Source: Acidobacteriota bacterium
GTDB lineage: Bacteria; Acidobacteriota; Thermoanaerobaculia; UBA5066; Gp7-AA6
Direction: 5' to 3'
Assembly (NCBI GenBank): GCA_027307335.1
Contig: DAHUXD010000031.1
Coordinates: 1 to 64,000, forward strand
DNA: 64,000 bases
In this document: one piece after another, positions 36,178 to 44,447 of the stretch
Layout: each line of letters begins with the position of its first letter
Numbering within the stretch: the stretch's first letter is position 1
Translations under genes and position numbers: made by a program
The notes under the pieces: generated by a model
The model's input: the letters and a program-made list of their open reading frames with translations, nothing else
The model's database searches: none
Told to the model about the DNA's origin: nothing

Positions 36178-37202
36178 GGCCGCTGCGCCTCGCGGCCGCG
36201 CTCCTGCTCGCGGCGCTGCCGGCGCCCGCGCCGCTGCGTTTCCCGCGGGACCATGGCGCGCATCCGGCCGATCCCGTCGAGTGGTGGTACTACACGGGCC
36301 ACCTGACCGACCGCGCCGGAAGGGAGTACGGGTTCCAGCTCACGTTCTTCCGCGTGCGCGACCTGCACCTCGCCCACTTCGCCTGGACCGACGTAGCGCG
36401 CGGGACGTTCGTCTACGACGAGAAGACGCACCTGGGCCTCCCGGGCATCGCCGGCGCGGCGGCCGGCGGCCTCGACGTCTCGAACGAGGACTGGTCGGCC
36501 CGCGAGGCGGGCGGCATCGTGCGGCTCGAGACGGGGACGAAGGCGCTCGGTCGGCTGTCGCTCGCGCTGACGCCCGCGAAGCCGCCGGTCCTGCAGGGCG
36601 AGGCCGGACTCTCGCGCAAGGGCGCGGGGGAAAACGAGTACTCGCACTACGTCTCGATCCCGCGCTTCACCGTCGAGGGGGCGCTGTCCCGCGGAGCGCA
36701 GGCGGCGCCGCTCACGGGCACCGCGTGGTTCGACCACGAGTGGGGTCCGGGCGCGCTCCCGGCGGGAGCGGCGGGCTGGGACTGGTTCGCCCTGAACCTG
36801 TCGGACGGGTCGGACCTGATGCTCTACCGGATGCGGCTCGCCTCGGGCGCCGCATCTCCGTTCTCGACCGGCATGTTCGTGCCGGCGCAGGGGCCGCCCC
36901 GGCCGATCGGGTGGGCCGACGTCGCGCTCGCCCCGCGCACGATCTGGACCTCGCCGCACTCCGGCGCCGTCTACCCCGCCGTCTGGTCGCTCGCCGTGCG
37001 ATCGCTCGCGCTCGACGTGACGATCACGCCGCTGGTGGCGGACCAGGAGCTCTCGACCGAGAAGTCGACCGGCGTGCGGTACTGGGAGGGGGCGTGTCGT
37101 GTCGAGGGGACCCGCGGCGGCTCAGGCATCACCGGCCGCGCGTACGTCGAGATGACGGGATACGCGGGCCGGGACGTGCCGGGCGCCATTCAGGCGAGGT
37201 GA
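36174..37202 (+). CDS. AttH/CrtC-like secreted lipocalin-fold protein
   Basis: A 342-residue protein, start ATG 36174 (ATGA overlap with the permease). A short signal peptide of about 20 residues (LRLAAALLLAALPAPAP) precedes FPRDHGAHPADPVEWWYYTGHL, the signature of the carotenoid 1,2-hydratase/AttH family, then GFQLTFFRVRD, WFDHEWGPG and a C-terminal YWEGACRVEG..GRAYVEMTGY. By family it is a double-lipocalin-like beta protein that binds a hydrophobic molecule in the periplasm. No carotenoid genes are in the window, so the AttH role with the neighbouring ABC transporter is more likely than a CrtC enzyme. Confidence 0.85.
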   Translation: MRPLRLAAALLLAALPAPAPLRFPRDHGAHPADPVEWWYYTGHLTDRAGREYGFQLTFFRVRDLHLAHFAWTDVARGTFVYDEKTHLGLPGIAGAAAGGLDVSNEDWSAREAGGIVRLETGTKALGRLSLALTPAKPPVLQGEAGLSRKGAGENEYSHYVSIPRFTVEGALSRGAQAAPLTGTAWFDHEWGPGALPAGAAGWDWFALNLSDGSDLMLYRMRLASGAASPFSTGMFVPAQGPPRPIGWADVALAPRTIWTSPHSGAVYPAVWSLAVRSLALDVTITPLVADQELSTEKSTGVRYWEGACRVEGTRGGSGITGRAYVEMTGYAGRDVPGAIQAR

Positions 37203-37286
37203 GCCCCCCTCACCCCGACGCCCCTCTCTGTATAGACCGGAGAGATGGTGGACAGGTGTTCGGAGACATAGTGGACGGTTTATTGG

Positions 37287-38426
37287 TCATGGTTGGGGGA
37301 GGGGCTGGGGGAGGGGGTTTAGGTTGATGTGGGCGATTTTCTGGTGAGCAAAGAAGATGTCGAAGTGGCCATCCTCAACGGAAGGCCTCACGGCGACTTG
37401 CTGACCCACGAAGCTGCAACCGACCTTGAAAGGCTTTCCTCTGAACCACAGTTCGCCACCGTTCTGAACCTTCCGCACGAGGTCGCCAGAGTCGTACTCG
37501 ATCTGCGGCAGTGACTCAGGGAAGCTGCGAGGTGAGGGACGGTATCTGCTGACGGGGGTTTTCATGCCGAGTGACTCATGCGGTCTCTCGAGGTTGTAGA
37601 TGTCGCGCCAGCGATCGAAGCGCTGCTGGACCTGAGTCAGATCGTGGAAGCTGTAGCGGCTGAGGACCTCGCGCTGGAGAGTTCGATGGAAGCGTTCGTC
37701 CTTGCCCTGGGTCTGGGGGTGGTAGGGACGAGAGTGAGAGACGGTCACTCCCAGACGGATGAGCCAGACGGAAAGAGCACTGAACTCACTGCGGCCGCCC
37801 CAAGGGGCTCCGTTATCCATGCTCATGCGGTCGGGCAGCCCATAGCGGCGGAAGATTGTTGAAAGCCTGTCCTGGACGGTCTTTCCCGTCTCGTCGGCAC
37901 ATGCCTGCAGCCCTACGGCAAAGCGAGAGTGATCGTCGAGAACGGTGAGCGGGTGACAGCGGCCTTTCTCCACGGCAAAGTGGCCCTTGAAGTCCATCTG
38001 CCAGAGCCGATTGGGAGCCTCGTGCTCGAAGCGCTGCCAGGCTTGGTGCCGCGATGACTCTGTCGGATCTATAAGCCCGCGACGCTGAAGGATGGCGTGC
38101 ACCGTGCTGGTCGTCGGCACGCCCTCTTTGCCCAGGGTAAGCAGACGAAAACGAATTTTGCGAGCTCCCCAGGCCGGATGCTCAGATCGCAGGTCCACAA
38201 CCGCCCTTTCGATCTCCTCTCCGCATCGGCGAGGACTTCGAATCGGTCGGCGAGATAGGTCCTTCAGCGCCTCACGACCTCCATACCCGTACCGCTCGAG
38301 CCACTTGTAGGCAGTCGTCGGGCTCACCCTTGCCCTCCTACAAGCCAGCCGGATGTTGCCCAGCCTGACCGCCAGCCGAACGAACTCCTCACGCTGATCC
38401 ACGATGGACTGCCCTTTCCAAGGCAT
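37287..38426 (-). CDS. IS481-family transposase
   Basis: A 379-residue DDE transposase. N-terminal helix-turn-helix (LACRRARVSPTTAYKWLERY), then the catalytic core: WQMDFKGHF (first Asp), LDDHSRFAVGL, SMDNGAPWGG (second Asp) and KDERFHRTLQREVL (Glu), followed by RPHESLGMKTPVSRY. The frame is intact, so the element may be active. The last residues (NPLPQPLPQP) are encoded by a G-rich tract near the left inverted repeat. Confidence 0.95.
   Translation of the reverse strand: MPWKGQSIVDQREEFVRLAVRLGNIRLACRRARVSPTTAYKWLERYGYGGREALKDLSRRPIRSPRRCGEEIERAVVDLRSEHPAWGARKIRFRLLTLGKEGVPTTSTVHAILQRRGLIDPTESSRHQAWQRFEHEAPNRLWQMDFKGHFAVEKGRCHPLTVLDDHSRFAVGLQACADETGKTVQDRLSTIFRRYGLPDRMSMDNGAPWGGRSEFSALSVWLIRLGVTVSHSRPYHPQTQGKDERFHRTLQREVLSRYSFHDLTQVQQRFDRWRDIYNLERPHESLGMKTPVSRYRPSPRSFPESLPQIEYDSGDLVRKVQNGGELWFRGKPFKVGCSFVGQQVAVRPSVEDGHFDIFFAHQKIAHINLNPLPQPLPQP
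37295..37317 (+). other. G-quadruplex motif inside the IS left end
   Basis: Four runs of four or five G separated by loops of A, CT and A: a textbook short-loop quadruplex sequence on the plus strand, about 15 bases inside the left inverted repeat and within the transposase 3' end. Whether it folds or matters for transposition is unknown. Confidence 0.5.
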
Positions 38427-38465
38427 CGGATCTGGCCTCCTGAAGCCAAATCCTCGTCCCGGAAT

Positions 38466-41400
38466 GTGTCCACCATGTCTCCGAACACCCGTCCACTATG
38501 TCCCCGGTCCATAGAGCTGGGCGCCTCCGGCATGATCGCGTCCGTCGACTTCCCGGAGTTCGTCGATGGCGCTTCGGCCACGAAGACCTGGACGCTCGAC
38601 TACGAGGCGACGCCGGCGGCCCTCAGCCACCACTGCGGCAAGGACCCCAGCCTGCACATGACGACGATCGTCGCGAACGTGCCGCGGCTGAAGAGCCTGA
38701 CGCTCCCCGCGGACGACTCCGGCAGTTCGCCCGCCTACCTCTTCTCCTCCTCATCGGAGCTGTCGCACGTCCTTCTCGACCAGATCACGCTGCCCACGGG
38801 AGGCTCGATCCAGTACTGCTACAACACCTACACGTTCTTTCACGGGCGCGGCGGCAAGCTCCAGCCCGGCTGCCCGGGCATGATTCCTCCCGCCGACGAT
38901 CCGGACAACGTCGTGACGGAGTCGAGTGCCTGTTCCCTGGCCATCGACGAAGAGGCCGCTCCGGACATCCCCGGCGGCTGCACCAACACGAGCTCGGAAC
39001 GCTGGATCGACACCCAGCCGGGCGTGGTCCGCCGGCGCGAGATCGTCGGTGCCGCCCAGAACGACACGACCTACCGGCAGTTCGCCTTCCCGTTCGGCGA
39101 GACGGGCAACGCCGCTTCGCCGGGGAACTCCCAGACGCTGACGATCGCGATTTTCCCGGGCACCGACGGCAACGGCGACGCCGGGCGGAGCCGCGCCAGG
39201 GCGGTCCTGTTCCGCAGCACGCGCGGTCCGAGCTCGCCGACCGGCGAGCTCGCGAGCCTGCCCGGCGACATCGTCGGGGCCGAGCTCGAGGATCGCATCT
39301 TCGAGACCGATCCCACCCTGGCCGCTCTCCAGGATCCTCCCTGCGGCGGAGCGGTCGAATCGGGGTTCTGCGGCAGCAAGGCGGTTCGCGTCGTCCAGAA
39401 GACCCATGCGACCGATTCGGGCGTCGAGGGGCTCGCGGGCACCAACCGGCGCCTGATCTCGGAGAAGACGATCTACGGCGGAAGCGCGTGCGGCGGCTGC
39501 CCGTATCACGAGGTCGACTTCGGGCCGACGACCGATCACGTCTGGGACGACAACGGCCGCCACTATCCCGTCGAGACCCACACGGGATCTCTCGGCAACG
39601 ACGGCAGGACCGTCACCACGTACTGGGCACCCCTTCACTGGGACGCCGGTCCTCCGGCGGGCCAGCCCGTTCTCCCGAATCTCTTCACGCGCCGGACGAC
39701 GACGATGGGCGGGTCGTCGAAGGACGAGTACTTCGAGTTCGACACGTCGACGCCCGGCAAGTACGGGTTCCTGAAGGGCACGTTCGTGTACGACCCCGCG
39801 ACCTACGGCTCACCCGGAAACACGTTTTCCACGATCGTCTTCCTGACCTGCCGCTACGACGACGGCGCCGGCAACGTCGACAAGGAGTTCACGGCGACCT
39901 ACCCCGGCGTGGGATCGGTCCCCAACAATCCGTGCTCGACGGTCTACCCGACGTTCCCCAATCCGCTTCCCGGAAACGGAGACGCGTTCGGCAAGGACTA
40001 CACCTGGCAGCATGGCGAGCTCCTGAGCTCCCGCTGGATCAACGGCACCTCCGCGACGGCGACGTTCCACGCTCGGGACTACGCGCGGGATGCGACGACC
40101 GGCTGGATCACCGGATCGAAGGACACCTCGGGGCGGCAGACCTCGTACCAGTACGACGCGCTCGGGCGGGTTCACAGGATCACGCCGCCGTCGGCCTCCG
40201 AGCTCGCGACCTTCGTCTGCTACGAGGGCCCGGGCGCGACCACCGCCTACCGGGCCTCCGCGAAGCAGGCTTGCCCCGTCGCTTCGTCGAACGCCGGCCT
40301 TGCCACCTGGCAGCACTTCGAGTACGACGGACTCGCTCGCCTCGCCCGCGAGAAGCGGCTGCAGCCCGGGGCGGCCGTCGTCAAGCGATTCACCCTCTAC
40401 GACGGGCCCGGCAACGCCTACTTCACCTCCGAGTGGGTGGCGGACGCGATCTCGCAGACGATCACGCGGGACCTCTCGACGACCTGCGTCTTCGGCGGCG
40501 GGACCTACACGGGCCGCGCCCGGCCCTCGGCGGCCCCGGGCACCTACCGCCTCTGCTACGACCCCTTCGGCCGGCCCCAGCAGATCGTCGGCCCGAAGAT
40601 GTCGAGCCTCGTCGTCATCGACCGGACCGACGGCTCGGGCAACGTCTACAGCGACACGAAGGAGGCCGCGCTGACTTACTGCGTCAACGCAACCTTCTCC
40701 AACCTGACGACGCCCACCTGCTCGACCGGAGGCGTCAACGCGACGACCACGACGAAGAAGGACGCCTACGGCCGCATCGTCAGCGTCACCGAGCCCTCCG
40801 GTGACATCACGACGCATACGTACGACGTCAACGGCCGGCTGCTCACGGTGACGCAGGGAACTCAGCAGTCCCGCACGTTCGTCTACGACGACAACGGTTT
40901 CCTGCGGAAGGAGACGACGCCCGAGAGAGGCACCATCTACTACGACTCGATCGGGAGCCTCGGCGACGTCCTGAGCGAGAAGCAGCCGGACGGCCTCGTC
41001 ATCAGCCGGACCTTCGACTTCGCCGGCCGCCTCGCGGAGGAAGACGCTCCCGCCGGCACCCGGTACGTCGTCAACTGCTACGACGGCGCCGCCACCTGCA
41101 TCGACGGCAGCGCGGGCTTTGCGGGCGGTCCCTATCCCGGCGGCAAGCTGACCCGACGGTACGGGTATAACTGGATCCCCACGATCGGGCCTATCGTCGA
41201 CGAGCAGTTCACGTACGGCGACGGCGGCGGCCGGCTCTCCCAGCTGACGACCGCGGTGGGCAACGGCGACCTGAGCTCCTCGACCTCGCAGTCGTGGACG
41301 TACAACGAGCTCGGGCTGGTCGGGACGCACAACCACCCGAGGGATTCCGGGTCTTTCCCCGTCGCCACGACCTACTCGAACGGACTGCCCACCGCCATTT

Positions 41401-43481
41401 CGGGCAACGCGGCCAGCCTCGTCACCGCCGCAACCTACAACCCGGCCGCCGGCCTCGCGTCCTGGACTTCCAACACGAGCCCCACCGCCGTCGTCACGAC
41501 GATCACCCAGGACGCCTCGATGCTGCCTCGGCCGTCCCAGATCAAGACGACGAAGGGCTCCACGCCGCTCTTCAACACGGGCACGTACGCCTACGACGGC
41601 GCCGGGAACGTCCTGACGCAGAGCGATCCCAATGACGGCGGGAGCTTCACCTACGACAGCCGTTCGAGGATTCTCTCCTCCGCCTACAGCGTCGGCTCTC
41701 GCACGTTCGGCTACGACCGCTGGGGCAACCTCCTCCAGAACGGCTCGCTCGGCTACCCGGTGGACGGTTCGCACAACAAGCTGGTCGTCGGCGGCTCGAC
41801 GACCGCCGTCTCCTACGACGGACGCGGCAACCTGACGATCCACAACGCGGACGCGATGTCCTACGATTCGCTCGACCGTCTGTACCGCAACCAGAGCGGC
41901 TCCACGGACTTCGTCTTCCTCCACAACGGAGCCGGCGAGCGGCTCGTGAAGTTCCCCGGCAACACGTCGCTCGCCCGGCGCGAGATGGCGCGCCTCGTCG
42001 GCGAGGCCAACAAGGCCGCGGGCAAGACGGGCTGGGCAACGGCCCCGGACGCCTGCCTCGGCACGTTCTCCGACGTTTCCTGCTCCGACGCCGACGCCGG
42101 CTGGATCCAGACGCTCTACGACCACGGGACCGCCGGCGGCTGCGGCGGTGGCGGCTTCTGCCCGGACGGCACCCTCAACCGCGCGCAGATGGCCACGTTC
42201 GTCGTCAAGGGATACCGGGCGGACGGCGCGAGCATGCCCGCCTGCACCGGCATCTTCGCCGACGTCCCCTGCTCGGGAAACTCGCCGTGGGTGCCGTTCG
42301 CGCCCTACATCGAGCAGCTCTCGCGGGACAACGTCACCGCCGGATGCGGCGGCACCAATTTCTGTCCCGGCAATCCCGTCACGCCCTGGCAGATCCTGGT
42401 CTGGATGTCGAAGACGCCGGCCGTCCCCGGCAGCGGCAAGACCTGGGCCTCCGTGTATCATCCCGTGCCCAGAGGCTCCATCTACACGCTGCGCGATGAG
42501 CAGAACCGCGTCGTCACCGAGATGACCGACGCGTCCTCGGGCTCGGCTTCGGCCACCCTGGGCGTCCAGCGGGACAACGTCTTCTTCGGCAATCTGCTCG
42601 TCGCCTCCAACTCGGCCGGGGCCTGGAACTTCGACGTGTCGGACCATCTCGGCAGCGTCCGCAGGATGTGGAGCACGGCCGGGACGGTCACCGAATCGCA
42701 CAAGTACTGGCCGTACGGCGAGGACACCAACACAGGGCCGCCGAGTCAGCACCTCTCCTTCCAGACGATGGAGAGAAACGACGGCGTCGCCCAGCACTTC
42801 GACCATGCGCGGACGCAGCACTACAGCCTCGGGAGGTTTCTGAGCACGGATACCGCGAGCGGCGTCGCGTCCATTCCGCAGTCCTGGAATCGATACTCGT
42901 ACGCAAGGAACAATCCCAACAGAATGATCGACCCGAATGGCCTATGGCCGACGGAGGTTCACAACCAGATCATCGACCTGGCTTTCCACGGGCTGAGCGA
43001 GCATCAGCGCCTCGTGCTCAAGGCGGCGAGCGTCTCGATGGACGCGTGCCCGGCATGCCAGATGAGGTCTCATAGTCACGATCACTTCATGAAGTCCCCG
43101 GGCGAAGACCCGCAGGCGGCCCGGCAGGCCGCCGAGAGCCTCATCAAGAAGGAGGAAGGCGCGGCACAGCGAATGCAGGGGCCCGTTTCCAGCACCGCAG
43201 ACATCGGCGACGACTCTCTGAAACATTTTGGAATGGCCCTGCATACGGTCACCGATGGCACTTCGCCGAGCCACGTGGATGCCAGCGGCGCCCCGCGCGA
43301 TTGGGACGGCCTGCCGATTTCGCCATCTCGAACGGAGGCCGCTCGAGAGCACGACCGAGAGGAGAACCATCCCACCGCGGATCAGCTGAGGGAGGCCGTT
43401 CGTGCGGCACAGCAGGCGTTCTGCGAGACCTACGGTGACGCCGCATGCCGACAAGCAATCCGAGCTCGGCAGATCGACTAG
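38466..43481 (+). CDS. RHS/YD-repeat protein, 5'-truncated, with internal SLH modules and Zn-phospholipase-like tip
   Basis: 1671 codons. The frame begins inside the IS481 right end (GTG 38466); the first 16 codons are IS sequence, so the native signal and N-terminus are missing. Residues about 20-540 are a beta-rich RHS region; YD repeats follow (YQYDALGRVHRI, YDPFGRPQQIV, YDVNGRLLTV, YDRWGNLLQNG, YDGRGNLTI). At about 1170-1335 three cysteine-containing S-layer-homology units interrupt the array (e.g. FADVPC..YIEQLSRDNVTAGCGG). The RHS core resumes with YTLRDEQNRVV, VSDHLGSVRRM, YGEDTN, LGRFLSTD and ends at DPNGLW (about 1490). The variable tip (1490-1671) has HSHDHF and FGMALHTVTDGTSPSHVD, a His/Asp pattern as in zinc-dependent phospholipase C or S1/P1 nuclease folds. 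Likely a toxin-delivery protein; present function is doubtful after truncation. Confidence 0.85.
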   Translation: MSTMSPNTRPLCPRSIELGASGMIASVDFPEFVDGASATKTWTLDYEATPAALSHHCGKDPSLHMTTIVANVPRLKSLTLPADDSGSSPAYLFSSSSELSHVLLDQITLPTGGSIQYCYNTYTFFHGRGGKLQPGCPGMIPPADDPDNVVTESSACSLAIDEEAAPDIPGGCTNTSSERWIDTQPGVVRRREIVGAAQNDTTYRQFAFPFGETGNAASPGNSQTLTIAIFPGTDGNGDAGRSRARAVLFRSTRGPSSPTGELASLPGDIVGAELEDRIFETDPTLAALQDPPCGGAVESGFCGSKAVRVVQKTHATDSGVEGLAGTNRRLISEKTIYGGSACGGCPYHEVDFGPTTDHVWDDNGRHYPVETHTGSLGNDGRTVTTYWAPLHWDAGPPAGQPVLPNLFTRRTTTMGGSSKDEYFEFDTSTPGKYGFLKGTFVYDPATYGSPGNTFSTIVFLTCRYDDGAGNVDKEFTATYPGVGSVPNNPCSTVYPTFPNPLPGNGDAFGKDYTWQHGELLSSRWINGTSATATFHARDYARDATTGWITGSKDTSGRQTSYQYDALGRVHRITPPSASELATFVCYEGPGATTAYRASAKQACPVASSNAGLATWQHFEYDGLARLAREKRLQPGAAVVKRFTLYDGPGNAYFTSEWVADAISQTITRDLSTTCVFGGGTYTGRARPSAAPGTYRLCYDPFGRPQQIVGPKMSSLVVIDRTDGSGNVYSDTKEAALTYCVNATFSNLTTPTCSTGGVNATTTTKKDAYGRIVSVTEPSGDITTHTYDVNGRLLTVTQGTQQSRTFVYDDNGFLRKETTPERGTIYYDSIGSLGDVLSEKQPDGLVISRTFDFAGRLAEEDAPAGTRYVVNCYDGAATCIDGSAGFAGGPYPGGKLTRRYGYNWIPTIGPIVDEQFTYGDGGGRLSQLTTAVGNGDLSSSTSQSWTYNELGLVGTHNHPRDSGSFPVATTYSNGLPTAISGNAASLVTAATYNPAAGLASWTSNTSPTAVVTTITQDASMLPRPSQIKTTKGSTPLFNTGTYAYDGAGNVLTQSDPNDGGSFTYDSRSRILSSAYSVGSRTFGYDRWGNLLQNGSLGYPVDGSHNKLVVGGSTTAVSYDGRGNLTIHNADAMSYDSLDRLYRNQSGSTDFVFLHNGAGERLVKFPGNTSLARREMARLVGEANKAAGKTGWATAPDACLGTFSDVSCSDADAGWIQTLYDHGTAGGCGGGGFCPDGTLNRAQMATFVVKGYRADGASMPACTGIFADVPCSGNSPWVPFAPYIEQLSRDNVTAGCGGTNFCPGNPVTPWQILVWMSKTPAVPGSGKTWASVYHPVPRGSIYTLRDEQNRVVTEMTDASSGSASATLGVQRDNVFFGNLLVASNSAGAWNFDVSDHLGSVRRMWSTAGTVTESHKYWPYGEDTNTGPPSQHLSFQTMERNDGVAQHFDHARTQHYSLGRFLSTDTASGVASIPQSWNRYSYARNNPNRMIDPNGLWPTEVHNQIIDLAFHGLSEHQRLVLKAASVSMDACPACQMRSHSHDHFMKSPGEDPQAARQAAESLIKKEEGAAQRMQGPVSSTADIGDDSLKHFGMALHTVTDGTSPSHVDASGAPRDWDGLPISPSRTEAAREHDREENHPTADQLREAVRAAQQAFCETYGDAACRQAIRARQID

Positions 43482-43496
43482 ACGGGGGCAATCGAG

Positions 43497-43829
43497 ATGA
43501 AGAGATCCGCGACCATCCGCATCCTGTTGAGCGCACTTCTCGCCGGACTGACTCTCGCGATCGCGTGGGGAGTCTCACGCCTTCCTTACAGCGTTCTTCG
43601 AGATCGCGTGAGTGATTTTCTGTCTTGGCCAGGAGGTCTCGTCGCTCTTGTTTTCTATCCCGCCGGTGTCCACACGGGCGCGGGAAGTCCTGAATGGGGC
43701 AGACTGGTGTTCTTGGCCAACGTCACGTTCTACGTCCTTTTCTGGTTTCTCGTCTTGACCGTCGTCGGTTGGCGCAGCCGTGCAGCTCGAGAGGATCGTC
43801 CCCTTCGCAGGTTCCAGGGTGGCGCGTGA
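43497..43829 (+). CDS. Small membrane protein, immunity-protein candidate
   Basis: A 110-residue protein starting at ATG 43497, 15 bp behind the RHS stop. Three hydrophobic segments are visible: about 8-27 (IRILLSALLAGLTLAIAWGV), 41-58, and 70-92 (LVFLANVTFYVLFWFLVLTVV), with a basic C-terminal tail. No family recognised. The gene is clearly lower in GC than its neighbours and directly follows the variable tip of an RHS protein, the usual position of a cognate immunity gene; a membrane protein would suit a toxin acting on phospholipid. This role is inference from position. Confidence 0.7.
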   Translation: MKRSATIRILLSALLAGLTLAIAWGVSRLPYSVLRDRVSDFLSWPGGLVALVFYPAGVHTGAGSPEWGRLVFLANVTFYVLFWFLVLTVVGWRSRAAREDRPLRRFQGGA

Positions 43830-44413
43830 GAGAACATAAGAACCGGCGAGCCGCGAGACGCCTCATCTCCCTCATGGCCTTCTGCGGCCTGTCCGTGGTC
43901 GCCACGGCCGCCGACAACAAGATCGTCACCATCTTCGAGGCCCGGCAGTTCTCGGTGCCGGTCCCCTGGGGATGGTCCTTCGACGAGGGCGAGGATCCGA
44001 ACCTCGGCACGCCGACCGTGAAGCTCGGGGATCCGGAAAAGAAGGTCCTCCTGCAGATGACCTTCATTCCGGATCCCTCGGGCAAGCTCTCGTCGCGCGA
44101 GGCGGTCGAGACGGAGGCCAAGCGCATCCTCCAGCCGTACGTCGAGACCTCGGTCGAGAAGGAGATCCGGCTCACGTTCTTCGAACCCTCCGACGGCCTG
44201 GGCGCGTACGCCGCTTTCACCGACGCCAAGCTCGATCCGAAGCACATTCCCGAGGACGAGTGGCTCATCGGCGTCAGCGGCATCCGGACCTGGAAGGGCG
44301 GGTACACGCTCTTCACGCTGCTGACCAACAAGACGGACTCGTCGGCTTACCGCACGGCGCTCGAGATCGCGGTCTCCGGCACGCGGCAGGTGAAGGCGCC
44401 CGTCGCGTTCTGA
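43826..44413 (+). CDS. Secreted protein of unknown function
   Basis: A 195-residue protein, start GTG 43826 overlapping the stop of the small membrane protein (GTGA). A basic N-terminus and hydrophobic stretch (LISLMAFCGLSVVATAADN) look like a Sec signal, cleaved after ATA or AAD. The mature part (IFEARQFSVPVPWGWSF, KKVLLQMTFIPDPSG, LTFFEPSDGLGAYAAFTD) is a compact beta-rich domain I do not recognise. Translational coupling suggests it works with the preceding gene; it could be a second periplasmic immunity factor or an unrelated exported protein. Confidence 0.7.
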   Translation: MREHKNRRAARRLISLMAFCGLSVVATAADNKIVTIFEARQFSVPVPWGWSFDEGEDPNLGTPTVKLGDPEKKVLLQMTFIPDPSGKLSSREAVETEAKRILQPYVETSVEKEIRLTFFEPSDGLGAYAAFTDAKLDPKHIPEDEWLIGVSGIRTWKGGYTLFTLLTNKTDSSAYRTALEIAVSGTRQVKAPVAF

Positions 44414-44447
44414 CTGGCGGCGCCTCTCTGGCGCACTCGTTGCATGA

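Larger units (their letters stand above)
37231..38513. mobile_element. IS481-family insertion sequence
   Basis: About 1.28 kb. It carries a single transposase gene on the minus strand bounded by imperfect inverted repeats of about 50 bp: left 37231-37280 (TATAGACCGGAGAGATGGTG..) and right 38464-38513, whose reverse complement starts TATGGACCGGGGACATAGTG. Each end contains the motif GACATRGTGGAC twice, flanking GTGTTCGGA, so each end may hold two transposase-binding sites. No convincing target duplication is visible outside the repeats (CTCTCTG versus GAGCTGG), which suggests a rearrangement or deletion after insertion. The right end is fused to the RHS gene. Confidence 0.85.

Noticed and set aside
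36174-37202. True carotenoid 1,2-hydratase (CrtC)
   Set aside because: The fold signature is shared, but there is no carotenoid gene nearby and the gene is coupled to an ABC ATPase and permease, the AttH arrangement.
37231-38513. Target-site duplication for the IS481 element
   Set aside because: The flanking bases (CTCTCTG and GAGCTGG) do not match convincingly under any choice of ends.
38498-40804. 768-codon second frame inside the RHS region
   Set aside because: Frame-shifted shadow with RRR/RGR runs; the overlapping frame carries all RHS features.
39810-42821. 1003-codon open frame on the minus strand
   Set aside because: Antisense to the RHS gene, with no recognisable motif; the plus-strand frame has YD repeats, SLH units and RHS core.
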